From positions 4,030,001 to 4,094,000 of the forward strand of contig NZ_JAGJBY010000002.1 in assembly GCF_020010905.1 (NCBI RefSeq): 64,000 bases of DNA, read 5' to 3'. The stretch is from Streptomyces acidiscabies (GTDB lineage: Bacteria > Actinomycetota > Actinomycetes > Streptomycetales > Streptomycetaceae). The notes under the pieces were generated by a model. The model searched no databases. It saw only the letters and a program-made list of their open reading frames with translations, and was not told the origin of the DNA. Below are positions 30,731-39,247 of this stretch, piece after piece; the stretch's first letter is position 1; each line of letters begins with the position of its first letter. Made by a program: the position numbers and the translations under genes.

Positions 30731-32752
30731 ATGAGCCCGAGCCGCTACCCGCACCTGCTGAGCCCGCTCGACCTGGGCTTCACCACGCTGCCCAACCGCG
30801 TCCTCATGGGCTCGATGCACGTCGGCCTGGAGGAGGCCGAGCGCGGCTTCGAGCGCATGGCCGCCTTCTACGCGGAACGCGCACGCGGGGGAGTGGGCCT
30901 CATCGTCACCGGCGGCATAGCCCCCAACGACGAGGGCCGCCCGTACCCCGGCGGCGCCAAACTCACCACCGACGAGGAAGCCGACCAGCACCGGCAGATC
31001 ACCGACGCCGTGCACGCGGAGGGCGGCCGGATCGCCCTCCAGATCCTGCACTTCGGCCGGTACGCCTACCACCCCGACCTGGTCGCCCCCAGTGCGGTGA
31101 AGGCCCCGATCAGCCCCCACACGCCCCGCGAACTCACCGCCGCCGAGGTCGAGCAGACCATCGAGGACTACGTCCGCACGGCACGCCTCGCCCGCGCCGC
31201 CGGGTACGACGGCGTCGAGATCATGGGCTCCGAGGGCTACCTCATCAACGAGTTCATCGCGGCGCCCACCAATCACCGCACCGACGAGTGGGGCGGCCCG
31301 TACGAGAACCGCATGCGCTTCCCCGTCGAGATCGTCCGGCGGGTCCGCGAGGCCGTCGGCGAGGACTTCATCCTGGTCTACCGCCTCTCCATGCTCGACC
31401 TCGTCCCCGGCGGCTCCACCTTCGACGAGGTCATCACCCTCGCGAAGGCCGTCGAGGCGGCCGGCGCCACCCTCATCAACACCGGCATCGGCTGGCACGA
31501 GGCCCGTATCCCGACCATCGCGACGTCGGTGCCGCGCGGCGCGTACACGTTCGTCACGAAGAAGCTCATGGGCGAGGTGACGATCCCCCTCGTCACCACC
31601 AACCGCATCAACACCCCCGAACTCGCCGAGGAGTTGCTCGCCGACGGCGCCGCCGACATGGTCTCGATGGCCCGCCCGATGCTCGCCGACCCGGAGTTCG
31701 TGAACAAGGCCGCCGCCGGTACCCCCGAGGCCATCAACACCTGCATCGGCTGCAACCAGGCATGCCTGGACCACACGTTCAGCGGCAGGATCACCTCCTG
31801 CCTGGTCAACCCCCGCGCCTGCCACGAGACCGAACTGACCCTGTCCCCGACCCGCCTGCGTAAACGCGTCGCGGTCGTCGGCGCCGGACCGGCGGGGTTG
31901 GCCTGCGCGGTCACGGCCGCCCAACGCGGCCACCACGTCACCCTGTTCGACGCCGCGAGCGAGATCGGCGGCCAGCTCAACGTCGCCCGCAAGGTCCCCG
32001 GCAAGCAGGAGTTCGACGAGACGATCCGCTACTACGGCCACCAGTTGACGGCCCATCAGGTCGACGTACGCCTCAACACCCGCATCGAGGCAGGTGACTT
32101 GGCCGAGTACGACGAGATCGTGGTCGCCACCGGAGTCACCCCCCGCCTCCCCGACATCGAGGGCGTCGACCACCCCAGCGTCCTCGGCTACCTCGACGTC
32201 CTGCGCGACGACGCCCCCGTCGGCGACCGCGTCGCGATCCTCGGCGCGGGCGGCATCGGCTTCGACGTCGCCGAACACCTCACCGACAGCGGCGACAAGG
32301 CCCACGAGAACCCGGCGGCCTACTTCCGCGCCTGGGGCGTCGACCTCGACCACACCACCCCCGGCGGCCTCACCGCCCCCGACCGCCCCACCCCGCCCCG
32401 CACGGTCCACCTCCTCCAGCGCAAGAACACCAAGGTCGGCGCGGGCCTCGGCAAGACCACCGGCTGGATCCACCGCACCGAACTCAAGCACCGAGGCGTC
32501 ACCATGACCCCCGGCGCGACCTACGACCGCATCGACGACACCGGCCTCCACATCACCGTCGACGGCCACAGCACGGTCCTGGAGGTAGACACGGTCGTCC
32601 TGTGCACGGGCCAGGAACCGCGCCGGGACCTGTACGACGCGCTGCTGGCGGCGGGCCGTACGCCGCACCTGATCGGAGGCGCCGACGTCGCCGCAGAGCT
32701 GGACGCGAAGCGGGCGATCAAGCAGGGCACGGAGATCGCGGCGGCCCTCTGA
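30731..32752 (+). CDS. fadH: 2,4-dienoyl-CoA reductase (NADPH)-type old-yellow-enzyme flavoprotein
   Basis: 673 residues. The N-terminal TIM barrel binds FMN (LGFTTLPNRVLMGSMHVGLE, FGRYAYHPD, GVEIMGSEGYLINEF). The 4Fe-4S motif is CIGCNQACLD ... CLVNPRAC (near 340-365). The C-terminal half has two dinucleotide folds: VAVVGAGPAGLACAVTAAQR (FAD) and VAILGAGGIGFDVAEH (NADPH). This is FadH-like: it reduces conjugated double bonds of dienoyl-CoA or enones. GGAGGAGG precedes the ATG. The PadR-type palindrome upstream suggests induction by a toxic enone. Confidence 0.93.
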   Translation: MSPSRYPHLLSPLDLGFTTLPNRVLMGSMHVGLEEAERGFERMAAFYAERARGGVGLIVTGGIAPNDEGRPYPGGAKLTTDEEADQHRQITDAVHAEGGRIALQILHFGRYAYHPDLVAPSAVKAPISPHTPRELTAAEVEQTIEDYVRTARLARAAGYDGVEIMGSEGYLINEFIAAPTNHRTDEWGGPYENRMRFPVEIVRRVREAVGEDFILVYRLSMLDLVPGGSTFDEVITLAKAVEAAGATLINTGIGWHEARIPTIATSVPRGAYTFVTKKLMGEVTIPLVTTNRINTPELAEELLADGAADMVSMARPMLADPEFVNKAAAGTPEAINTCIGCNQACLDHTFSGRITSCLVNPRACHETELTLSPTRLRKRVAVVGAGPAGLACAVTAAQRGHHVTLFDAASEIGGQLNVARKVPGKQEFDETIRYYGHQLTAHQVDVRLNTRIEAGDLAEYDEIVVATGVTPRLPDIEGVDHPSVLGYLDVLRDDAPVGDRVAILGAGGIGFDVAEHLTDSGDKAHENPAAYFRAWGVDLDHTTPGGLTAPDRPTPPRTVHLLQRKNTKVGAGLGKTTGWIHRTELKHRGVTMTPGATYDRIDDTGLHITVDGHSTVLEVDTVVLCTGQEPRRDLYDALLAAGRTPHLIGGADVAAELDAKRAIKQGTEIAAAL

Positions 32753-32761
32753 CGCTCTCCC

Positions 32762-32767
32762 TAGGAT
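32762..32767 (+). promoter_or_regulatory. -10 box (TAGGAT) for a leaderless PadR mRNA
   Basis: TAGGAT ends 7 bases before the ATG at 32775, so this PadR can also be expressed from its own leaderless promoter just after the reductase stop at 32752. No palindrome is visible at this second promoter. Confidence 0.5.
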
Positions 32768-32774
32768 GACCCGC

Positions 32775-33314
32775 ATGTCACTCCCGCACGCGATCCTCAC
32801 CGCCCTGCTCGAAAAGCCGTCCTCGGGGCTGGAGCTGACCCGCCGGTTCGACCGGTCGATCGGATACTTCTGGTCGGCCACGCACCAGCAGATCTACCGC
32901 GAGCTGGGAAAACTGGAGGCGGAGGGCCAGATCCGCGCCCTCCCCTCCGAGGCACCCGCGCGCGGCCAGAAGAAGGCGTACGAGGTCCTCCCCGAGGGCC
33001 GCGCCGAACTCGCCCGCTGGACCGCCGCACCCCAGGACCCCAAACCCCACCGCGACGTGACTCTCCTGCGCCTGCGGGCTGCGGCGGTCGTCGGCACGGC
33101 CGGTCTGGCTGCCGACCTGACCCGCCATCTCGCCCTCCACCAGCGCCAGTTGGCCGAGTACGAGGAGATCGAGACCCGCGACTTCCCGCCGGGGGACGAA
33201 AGCGCGCAGGCCAGGCTCCAGCACCTGGTCCTGCGCGCGGGCATCGCCCTGGAGACGTTCTGGATCAGCTGGCTCACGGAAGCCCTGGCCGAACTCCCCG
33301 AAGCGGACGCCTGA
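32775..33314 (+). CDS. PadR family transcriptional regulator (copy 2)
   Basis: 179 residues. It aligns with copy 1: HAILTALLEKPSSGLELTRR, YFWSATHQQIYRELGKLEAE, and a wing at KKAYEVLPEGRAEL, then a PadR C-terminal helical domain. It follows the reductase by 22 bases on the same strand. Its likely operator is the TGCAACTAGTTGCA palindrome before the reductase. ATG 32775 is chosen over 32766 because the -10 box would otherwise overlap the start. Confidence 0.92.
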   Translation: MSLPHAILTALLEKPSSGLELTRRFDRSIGYFWSATHQQIYRELGKLEAEGQIRALPSEAPARGQKKAYEVLPEGRAELARWTAAPQDPKPHRDVTLLRLRAAAVVGTAGLAADLTRHLALHQRQLAEYEEIETRDFPPGDESAQARLQHLVLRAGIALETFWISWLTEALAELPEADA

Positions 33315-33315
33315 T

Positions 33316-33837
33316 TCAGAGCCGGTACGGCCGCCGCCGGCGCCGCAGGAACCATCCCGCCGCCACCACCCCGAGCCCGGTCAGCGCCCCGCCCGCCGCG
33401 AGCGTGACCGTGCCGTAGTCCTTGATCCCGCCCCCGATCCCGCCGAGGACGCCCCGGGTGGGCGCGGTGGTCGAGGAGGCGGTCGGGGTCGTCGACGCAG
33501 AGACGATGATCGTCTGGGACCCGGCGTTGCGGCCGTCCGCACAGCGGACCGTCACCGTGTACGTGCCGGGCGTGACACTCGTCCACGCCGCCGCCTGGCT
33601 CACCGTCGTCCCCGACAGCGCCACCTGCCGGCCCTGGCTGAAGCTGGTCTGGCTGCTGGTCAGCAGGGACGCGGTGCCGTAGCTGCCGCTGACCTGGGTC
33701 GTACAGGTGCTGGTCACCACCGACGCCGTCGACCCCGTCGTACTCACCGAAATTCCGGCCGCGAACGCCGGACCCGCGGCCAGCGCGACGGCCGCCGCGC
33801 TCGCCCCGGCACCGACAAGAAGCTGAAGTGTGCGCAT
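33316..33837 (-). CDS. secreted/membrane-tethered surface protein, unknown function
   Basis: 173 residues. A signal peptide (TLQLLVGAGASAAAVALAAG), a Ser/Thr-rich extracellular domain with two Cys (TSTCTTQ, VTVRCADG), a Thr/Ser/Pro stalk (about 115-130), then a C-terminal helix (AAGGALTGLGVVAAGWFL) and a basic tail RRRRRPYRL. The layout is that of a C-terminally anchored surface protein; there is no LPXTG sorting signal. It is convergent with the PadR gene, one base apart. ATG 33837 is preferred over a TTG at 33849. Confidence 0.75.
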   Translation of the reverse strand: MRTLQLLVGAGASAAAVALAAGPAFAAGISVSTTGSTASVVTSTCTTQVSGSYGTASLLTSSQTSFSQGRQVALSGTTVSQAAAWTSVTPGTYTVTVRCADGRNAGSQTIIVSASTTPTASSTTAPTRGVLGGIGGGIKDYGTVTLAAGGALTGLGVVAAGWFLRRRRRPYRL

Positions 33838-34053
33838 GCGGCCAGCCAAAGCGGCCCGCCCGGGGCACGCACCCCCGGAGCCGCCGGGCAGGTGACGGAT
33901 TCCTTCGTACGGCGCAACAAGGCACCCGGCCCTTCTGCCGGTCCGTCAACGCGCGTGCACCGTACGGCCCCCTTGAGGTGGCCGAGGTGGCGGGAGGACA
34001 CCAGATTTACCTGAGTGTCCGTCAAAGTCCCCCCGCGGAGAGGGTTTCTCTAC

Positions 34054-34734
34054 GTGCGTCCCCAGTCGTTGACACTCGCCGTCACCTGCCTCGCCCTGCT
34101 CGCGCCGACCTCGCCCGCCGTTCCGCAGGCCTTCGGCCTCCCCACCTCCGACGGGCCCGTCGGAGCGGCGGACCTGCTGGCCAAGGTGCGCGGCTGCGAC
34201 CCCGTCTCGCGCGGCAAGTACCGTACGGACGACAGCGCGCCGCGCACTGTACCCGTCTGCGGGACCCGTGACGCGGTGTTCTGGAAGGCCGACATGGACA
34301 TCGACTGCGACGGGCGCCCCGGCCGGCACTGCAACCGGGACGCCGATCCGCTGTTCGCGCCGACCACCGCCTTCCAGCAGTCCGACGGACGCCAGCTCAG
34401 CGCGGAGAAGCTGCCCTACATCGTCGTCCCGATGAAGAGCGCCACCTGGAACCACCGGAACAGCGGGGTGCACGCCGGTTCCGTCGCCGCCGTGATCTAC
34501 CGGGGCCGGGTCCAGTACGCCGTGGTCGGCGACACCGGACCCGACGACCTCATCGGCGAGGCGTCCTACGCCACCGCCAAGGCCCTCGGCATCCCCGCCG
34601 ACCCGCGCGGCGGGGGTGTGTCCTCGGGGGTGACGTACATCGTCTTCAAGGACTCACGGGTCAAGCCGATCGAGGACAAGGCGGAGGCGCTGGCGGTGGG
34701 GGAACGGCTGGCGAAGCTGTTCGTGCGGGGTTAG
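34054..34734 (+). CDS. secreted chitosanase (GH75)
   Basis: 226 residues. A signal peptide (SLTLAVTCLALLAPTSPAVP) leads to a GH75 catalytic domain: AVFWKADMDIDCDGRPGRHC holds the catalytic Asp, and YAVVGDTGPDDLIGEAS the other acidic residues. It cuts beta-1,4-glucosamine chains (chitosan). GGAGAGGG with 10 bases spacing favours GTG 34054 over GTG 34015. Its TAG stop lies within the left terminal repeat of the MITE-like element. Confidence 0.88.
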   Translation: MRPQSLTLAVTCLALLAPTSPAVPQAFGLPTSDGPVGAADLLAKVRGCDPVSRGKYRTDDSAPRTVPVCGTRDAVFWKADMDIDCDGRPGRHCNRDADPLFAPTTAFQQSDGRQLSAEKLPYIVVPMKSATWNHRNSGVHAGSVAAVIYRGRVQYAVVGDTGPDDLIGEASYATAKALGIPADPRGGGVSSGVTYIVFKDSRVKPIEDKAEALAVGERLAKLFVRG

Positions 34735-34908
34735 GCCCTGTCGTCACATTCCCGCCTGCCGGGCGACGCCTGCCACGCGCATCTGCGGCGTTGTCGTCGG
34801 TTGCCGACGCTCCGCGTCGACGCCCTCCTCCGCCTTGCAGCTGCACGCGTCAGACGCCGCCCGGCCCGCCCTCCGGGCGGACGACGGGAATGTGACGACA
34901 GGGCCTAA
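34731..34908. mobile_element. 178-bp MITE-like element with 24-bp perfect terminal inverted repeats
   Basis: The left end TTAGGCCCTGTCGTCACATT plus CCCG (34731-34754) is matched perfectly in reverse at 34885-34908. The interior is 130 bp of GC-rich DNA with no open frame. The ends carry the stop codons of both flanking convergent genes (TAG at 34732-34734 and, on minus, 34907-34905). Such ends are seen on Streptomyces IS elements, so this may be a non-autonomous derivative. The long inverted ends could also stop transcription from both sides. Confidence 0.8.
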
Positions 34909-36071
34909 ATCAGCTCCTCGACGAGATCAGCCGCACGCTTGGTCCCGCCCTCCTTTCGGGCCGCCGCCTGCAACTCCGCCGACCTGCGCGCCACTTCAGG
35001 GTCGGCGGTCAGTTCCAGCAGGGCGCTGCGGAGGGCCTCCGCCGTAGCGTCCGCCGTGTCGAGGCGGCGGGCGATGCCCAGTTCCACTAGGCGGTCCGCG
35101 TTCATGAACTGCTCGGCGCCCTGCGGTACGGCGATCATCGGGACGCCCGCGAGGAGGCCCTCGCCGCAGCCGCCCATGCCCGCGTGGGTGACGAACGCGT
35201 CGGCCCGGTCGAGGATCGCCCGCTGGGGCACCCAGGGGTGGAACTCGACGTTCGCCGGGATCGTGCCGAGGTCCGCCGGGTCGGTGTACTTGCCGATCTG
35301 GAGGACCACGTGCCAGCCCGGCAGATCACCGAACGCGGCGAGGCACTGCCGGTAGAACTCGGGCTGCCGGGTGTACGCCGAACCGAGGGAGACGAGGAGG
35401 ACGTTCTCGGCACCGGCCGGACGCGCCCAGTCCCCCTCGGCCGGGTCGAAGCAGGGCCCCACGAAGGTCACCGTGGACGTGTCGACGCGGTCCGCCTGCG
35501 GCTGCATCGCCCGCGTGATCGTCGCGACGGTGTGCGCCGGACGCGCCGCGAACTCCTCCATCGCGAGCGTCGACGCCCCGGACTCCTTGAGCCACGCCTC
35601 GAACCGCGCCCGGTACGCGTCCGCGCCCGGCAGCGCCCAGATGTGCGCGGCGACCTCCGTCTCGTATCCCTCCCAGCCCACGAAGGTCGGGGAGAGCTGC
35701 ATCAGGGGGCGGCCCTGGGATTCGGCGATGGCGCGGGCCGGGTACGCGCCGATGTCGTACAGGTAGAGGTCGGCCGGGTCGGTGTCGTACACGGCGCGGA
35801 GCTGGGGGAGGGCCTGGACCGCGTCGTCCAGGAACACGGACATCGCGGCGATCGTCTCCTCGGGCCAGTCGTTGTCGGCGACCGGGAGGACGGACGTGTA
35901 CGGGACCAGCTCGGCGCCGGTCGGCTCGATGAGGTGCGCGACGACGGGGTCGTTCGCGTAGGTCACGCGGTGGCCGCGGGCGACCAGTTCGCGGATCACG
36001 TCGAGGCTGGGGAGGACGTGACTGACGGCGGGGATGCCGATCATCGCGATGTGGGCACGGCGACGGGACAT
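34905..36071 (-). CDS. mgt: macrolide-family glycosyltransferase (GT1, OleD/MGT-like)
   Basis: 388 residues. The GT-B fold begins HIAMIGIPAVSHVLPSLDVI, with the catalytic His in the VSHVLP loop. The UDP-glucose-binding C-terminal half has VLLVSLGSAYTRQPEFY, VEFHPWVPQRAIL and FVTHAGMGGCGEGLLAGVPM, then PQGAEQFMNADRL. This family inactivates macrolides by glucosylating the desosamine 2-OH. It is close to a streptogramin acetyltransferase on the same strand. A short leader gene precedes it (36163-36192). The last codons (EELI stop) run into the MITE-like element. Confidence 0.92.
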   Translation of the reverse strand: MSRRRAHIAMIGIPAVSHVLPSLDVIRELVARGHRVTYANDPVVAHLIEPTGAELVPYTSVLPVADNDWPEETIAAMSVFLDDAVQALPQLRAVYDTDPADLYLYDIGAYPARAIAESQGRPLMQLSPTFVGWEGYETEVAAHIWALPGADAYRARFEAWLKESGASTLAMEEFAARPAHTVATITRAMQPQADRVDTSTVTFVGPCFDPAEGDWARPAGAENVLLVSLGSAYTRQPEFYRQCLAAFGDLPGWHVVLQIGKYTDPADLGTIPANVEFHPWVPQRAILDRADAFVTHAGMGGCGEGLLAGVPMIAVPQGAEQFMNADRLVELGIARRLDTADATAEALRSALLELTADPEVARRSAELQAAARKEGGTKRAADLVEELI

Positions 36072-36162
36072 GGACGATCACACTCGTTTCAGGTCTACGG
36101 AGTTGAGGACACGACGAAGCGCGGCCCGGCGGTGTCGCGCGGGGCGCTGTGTGAGGGGCGTG

Positions 36163-36192
36163 TCAGCCGTAGAGCTGTACGAAACCGTGCAT
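36163..36192 (-). CDS. 9-residue leader peptide upstream of the glycosyltransferase
   Basis: ATG CAC GGT TTC GTA CAG CTC TAC GGC TGA gives MHGFVQLYG. It starts 121 bases before the glycosyltransferase start and is led by a -10 box 7 bases upstream. Drug-resistance genes of actinobacteria often have such short leader frames whose stalled translation opens the main gene. The reading is from the sequence; the role is inferred. Confidence 0.5.
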   Translation of the reverse strand: MHGFVQLYG

Positions 36193-36199
36193 GGCGAAA

Positions 36200-36205
36200 A
36201 CCCTA
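36200..36205 (-). promoter_or_regulatory. -10 box (TAGGGT) of the leader/glycosyltransferase transcript
   Basis: On the minus strand TAGGGT is followed by TTTCGCC and the leader ATG, a leaderless layout. The promoter lies just after the end of the acetyltransferase gene, so the glycosyltransferase has its own control although the two genes share a strand. Confidence 0.5.
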
Positions 36206-36234
36206 GCCCGGTGCCGTGCCGTCGCGCATCCGGA

Positions 36235-36870
36235 TTACGGCGCCGCCGCTTCCAGCTCGTCCACGGTCCCCGACATGATCGTCCGGACGTGCGCGGTGAT
36301 GTGCTCCAGCGGCCAGTCCCACCAGGCCAGCGCCAGCAGCCTCGCCACGTCCTCGTCGGCGAACCGGGAGCGGATCAGGCGGGCCGGGTTGCCGCCGGCG
36401 ATGCCGTAGTCGGGGACGTCGGAGGTGACGACGGAACCGGTCGCGACGATCGCGCCGTGCCCGATCCGCACCCCCGGCATCACGGTCACCCCGTTCCCGA
36501 GCCACACGTCGTTGCCGACGACCGTGTCACCCCGGTTCGGGAGGCCGGTGATGAGGTCGAAGTGGTCGGCCCAGGCGCCGCCCATCGTCGGGAACGGGAA
36601 CGTGGAGGGGCCGTCCTGGCGGTGGTTGGCGCCGTTCATGATGAACTTGACGCCGGTCGCGAAGGCGCAGAACCGGCCGATGACCAGCCGCTCCGGGCCG
36701 TAGTGGTAGAGGACGTTGCGCGTCTCGAAGGCGGTCGCGTCGTCCGGGTCGTCGTAGTACGAGAACTCCCCGACCTCGATCAGCGGGGACGTGACCAGCG
36801 GCTTCAGCAGGACGACGCGCGGCTGGCCGGGCATGGGGTGGAGGGTGGTCGGGTCGGGGAGCAGGGGCAT
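36235..36870 (-). CDS. Vat-type streptogramin A / xenobiotic O-acetyltransferase
   Basis: 211 residues of left-handed beta-helix hexapeptide repeats. LIEVGEFSYYDDPDDATAFE, LVIGRFCAFATGVKFIMNGA then NH (catalytic His in GANHR), VVGNDVWLGNGVTVMPGVRI and GHGAIVATGSVVTSDVPDYG are the CatB/Vat signature; GGNPARLIRSRF is the end. It uses acetyl-CoA to block streptogramin A or similar drugs. Together with the glycosyltransferase it makes a small resistance block. Confidence 0.9.
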   Translation of the reverse strand: MPLLPDPTTLHPMPGQPRVVLLKPLVTSPLIEVGEFSYYDDPDDATAFETRNVLYHYGPERLVIGRFCAFATGVKFIMNGANHRQDGPSTFPFPTMGGAWADHFDLITGLPNRGDTVVGNDVWLGNGVTVMPGVRIGHGAIVATGSVVTSDVPDYGIAGGNPARLIRSRFADEDVARLLALAWWDWPLEHITAHVRTIMSGTVDELEAAAP

Positions 36871-37090
36871 GGGTCTCTCTCCGGGGGGGGCGACAGGGGC
36901 GACGGTGTGGGGTCGAGGGCGCGAGGTCGGGGGCGTGCGGTCGGGAGGGGTGGGGATGTCGCGTCCATGATCGTCTCGCGACGCCCGCCCCGCCCACCGA
37001 ATTACCGCCCGCCCCCAGTGCCGCCGCCCCTCGCCATTACCGCTCGCCTTTAGCGCCGCTGCCCCCTCGCCGCCGCAGCCTTCGCCGCCG

Positions 37091-37498
37091 TCACACCTTC
37101 CGGTACGCGTACGCCTCCCCGGCCGCCGCCTCCACAGCCGTCAGGTTCGCCCCGGTCGCCGCCGTCACCGCCGCCGCGATCGACCCCTCCACGAAGGGCG
37201 CGTCCAACAGCCGGATGTCGTGCGGCAGTTCGTCGTCCTCCAGGAGCGCCTTGACGGTGAGGACGGCGCTCCCGAGATCCGCGAGGACGGCGACCCCCGC
37301 ACCCCGGTCGACCTCGGCCGCGGCCCGCGTGATGAGGGCGGCGCTGGTACCGAACCCGCCGTCCTCGGTGCCCCCGGCGGCGGCCACGGGCACGTCCGTA
37401 CCGTTCCCCACCAGACCGCGCGCGAGATCCGCGACGGACTCCGCGACAGCGGCACTGTGCGAGACCAGCACGATCCCGACGAGTTTCTGATCGCTCAT
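37091..37498 (-). CDS. dhaM: dihydroxyacetone kinase phosphotransfer subunit DhaM
   Basis: 135 residues: a single EIIA-Dha (mannose-type) domain with LVSHSAAVAESVADLA, where the phospho-His is in VSHS near residue 14, and FGTSAALITRAAAE. It receives phosphate from HPr and hands it to DhaL-ADP. Enteric DhaM has extra HPr and EI-like domains; this is the short actinobacterial type. Its start overlaps the dhaL end. Confidence 0.95.
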   Translation of the reverse strand: MSDQKLVGIVLVSHSAAVAESVADLARGLVGNGTDVPVAAAGGTEDGGFGTSAALITRAAAEVDRGAGVAVLADLGSAVLTVKALLEDDELPHDIRLLDAPFVEGSIAAAVTAATGANLTAVEAAAGEAYAYRKV

Positions 37499-38115
37499 GA
37501 CGTTTCCTCCCCTTGGACTTCCCCTTGAGCCTCGGCCAGCGCGGCGATCAGCAGGGCCGACGAGGTCGCCCCCGGGTCCTGGTGACCCACGCTGCGCGCA
37601 CCGAGATAACTCGCGCGCCCCTTGCGCGCCTGGAGCGGCACGGTCGCCGCCGCTCCCTGTTCGGCCGCGATCCGCGCCGCCGCGAACCCGGCGTCGAGCG
37701 CCTCCACGGCCGGCACCAGCGCGTCGACCATGGTCTTGTCGCCCGGCGCGGCCCCGCCGAGCTGCATGACCGCCTGCACCCCGGCCCTCAGCGCCGCCGC
37801 GAACTCGGCCTCGCTGACCTCGGGACCGTCCCCGAGGGCCTTGCCGGTGCCGCGCAGCAGCGTTCCGTACAGCGGACCGGAAGCACCACCGACGGTGGAT
37901 ATGAGCTGCCGCCCGGCGAGCTGGAGGACGGCGCGCGGCGTCGCGGGCTCGTCCTTCTCCAGCACGGCCGCCACGGACGCGAACCCGCGCCGCAGGTTGG
38001 CGCCGTGATCGGCGTCCCCGATGGGCGAGTCCAGCTCGGTGAGGCGGTCCGCCTCGCGGTCCACGGAAGCCGCAGCGATCGTCAGCCAGCGGCGGAAGAA
38101 GTCGGCGTCCAGCAT
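37495..38115 (-). CDS. dhaL: dihydroxyacetone kinase subunit DhaL
   Basis: 206 residues. LDSPIGDADHGANLRRGF holds the Asp residues that bind ADP-magnesium; STVGGASGPLYGTLLRG, PGDKTMVDALVPA and VGHQDPGATSSALLI are conserved. DhaL keeps a tightly bound ADP that is rephosphorylated by DhaM and donates phosphate to dihydroxyacetone on DhaK. It is middle gene of the dhaKLM operon; its end overlaps dhaM. Confidence 0.96.
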   Translation of the reverse strand: MLDADFFRRWLTIAAASVDREADRLTELDSPIGDADHGANLRRGFASVAAVLEKDEPATPRAVLQLAGRQLISTVGGASGPLYGTLLRGTGKALGDGPEVSEAEFAAALRAGVQAVMQLGGAAPGDKTMVDALVPAVEALDAGFAAARIAAEQGAAATVPLQARKGRASYLGARSVGHQDPGATSSALLIAALAEAQGEVQGEETS

Positions 38116-38137
38116 GGGAACTCCTCGCTCCGTACGG

Positions 38138-39130
38138 TCACATGCCCCAGCGCAGCCCGGCCGTGCTGACCGGCGCGTTCCACAGCCTCAGCAGCTCCTC
38201 GTCGATCTGGCACAGCGTGACGGACGCGCCCGCCATGTCCAGCGAGGTGACGTAGTTGCCGACCAGCGTGTGCGCCACGGTGACCCCGCGCGCGGCCAGG
38301 ACGCGCTGAACCTCGGCGTTGAAGCCGTACAGCTCCAGCAGCGGCGTCGACCCCATGCCGTTGACCAGGACGAGGACCGGGTTGCGGGGGGTCATGTCCT
38401 CCAGGATCGCGTTGACGGCGAAGTCGGCGATCTCCCCGGACGTCATCATCGGACGGCGCTCGCGGCCCGGTTCGCCGTGGATGCCGACGCCGAGTTCCAG
38501 CTCGCCCGGCGGCAGGTCGAAGGTGGGGGAGCCCTTGGACGGGGTGGTGCAGGCGCTCAGGGCGACGCCGAAGCTGCGGGAGTTCTCGTTGACCTGCCGG
38601 GCGATCGACTCGACGCGCTCCAGGGGCTGGCCCTCGTCGGCCGCCGCGCCCGCGATCTTCTCCACGAACAGGGTCGCGCCGGTGCCGCGCCGGCCCGCCG
38701 TGTAGAGGCTGTCGGTGACCGCGACGTCGTCGTCGATCAGGACCTTCGCGACCTGGATGCCCTCGTCCTCGGCGAGTTCGGCCGCCATGTCGAAGTTCAG
38801 GACGTCGCCGGTGTAGTTCTTCACGATGAACAGCACCCCGGCCCCGCTGTCCACGGCCGCCGCCGCGCGGACCATCTGGTCCGGTACCGGGGACGTGAAG
38901 ACCTCGCCGGGACAGGCCGCCGACAGCATGCCGGGGCCCACGAAGCCGCCGTGCAGCGGCTCGTGCCCCGAACCGCCGCCCGACACCAGGGCGACTTTTC
39001 CGGCGACCGGCGCGTCCCGGCGCACGATCACCCGGTTCTCGACGTCCACGACCAGCTCGGGATGGGCCGCTGCCATCCCCCGCAACGCGTCCGCGACCAC
39101 GGTCTCCGGAACGTTGATCAGCATCCTCAT
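38138..39130 (-). CDS. dhaK: dihydroxyacetone kinase subunit DhaK
   Basis: 330 residues. GGGSGHEPLHGGFVGPGML is the substrate-binding loop with catalytic His; VKNYTGDVLNFDMAAEL, ALSACTTPSKG and GVGIHGEPGRERRP carry the His that binds dihydroxyacetone covalently. It converts dihydroxyacetone to its phosphate, feeding glycerol into glycolysis. GGAGGACC precedes the ATG. No regulator gene adjoins; the 117-base upstream gap before the DUF4333 gene may hold the promoter. Confidence 0.96.
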   Translation of the reverse strand: MRMLINVPETVVADALRGMAAAHPELVVDVENRVIVRRDAPVAGKVALVSGGGSGHEPLHGGFVGPGMLSAACPGEVFTSPVPDQMVRAAAAVDSGAGVLFIVKNYTGDVLNFDMAAELAEDEGIQVAKVLIDDDVAVTDSLYTAGRRGTGATLFVEKIAGAAADEGQPLERVESIARQVNENSRSFGVALSACTTPSKGSPTFDLPPGELELGVGIHGEPGRERRPMMTSGEIADFAVNAILEDMTPRNPVLVLVNGMGSTPLLELYGFNAEVQRVLAARGVTVAHTLVGNYVTSLDMAGASVTLCQIDEELLRLWNAPVSTAGLRWGM

Positions 39131-39247
39131 GGCGGTCCTCCTGATGACCTGTGCACGTACGTCTTATTCGATTGTCGGCCCTGGTGAGCGACCACTCGGA
39201 GACTAACGTTCACGGTCGCGCTTTGTCGTCGGGAGCGACGGAAGCGC

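Noticed and set aside
30668..32881. 737-codon open frame antisense to the reductase
   Set aside because: The plus-strand product has complete FMN, 4Fe-4S and dinucleotide motifs; the antisense frame is low-complexity Gly/Val/Arg/Asp.
33316..33837. Sortase-anchored surface protein
   Set aside because: It has a stalk, helix and basic tail but no LPXTG-like motif before the helix.
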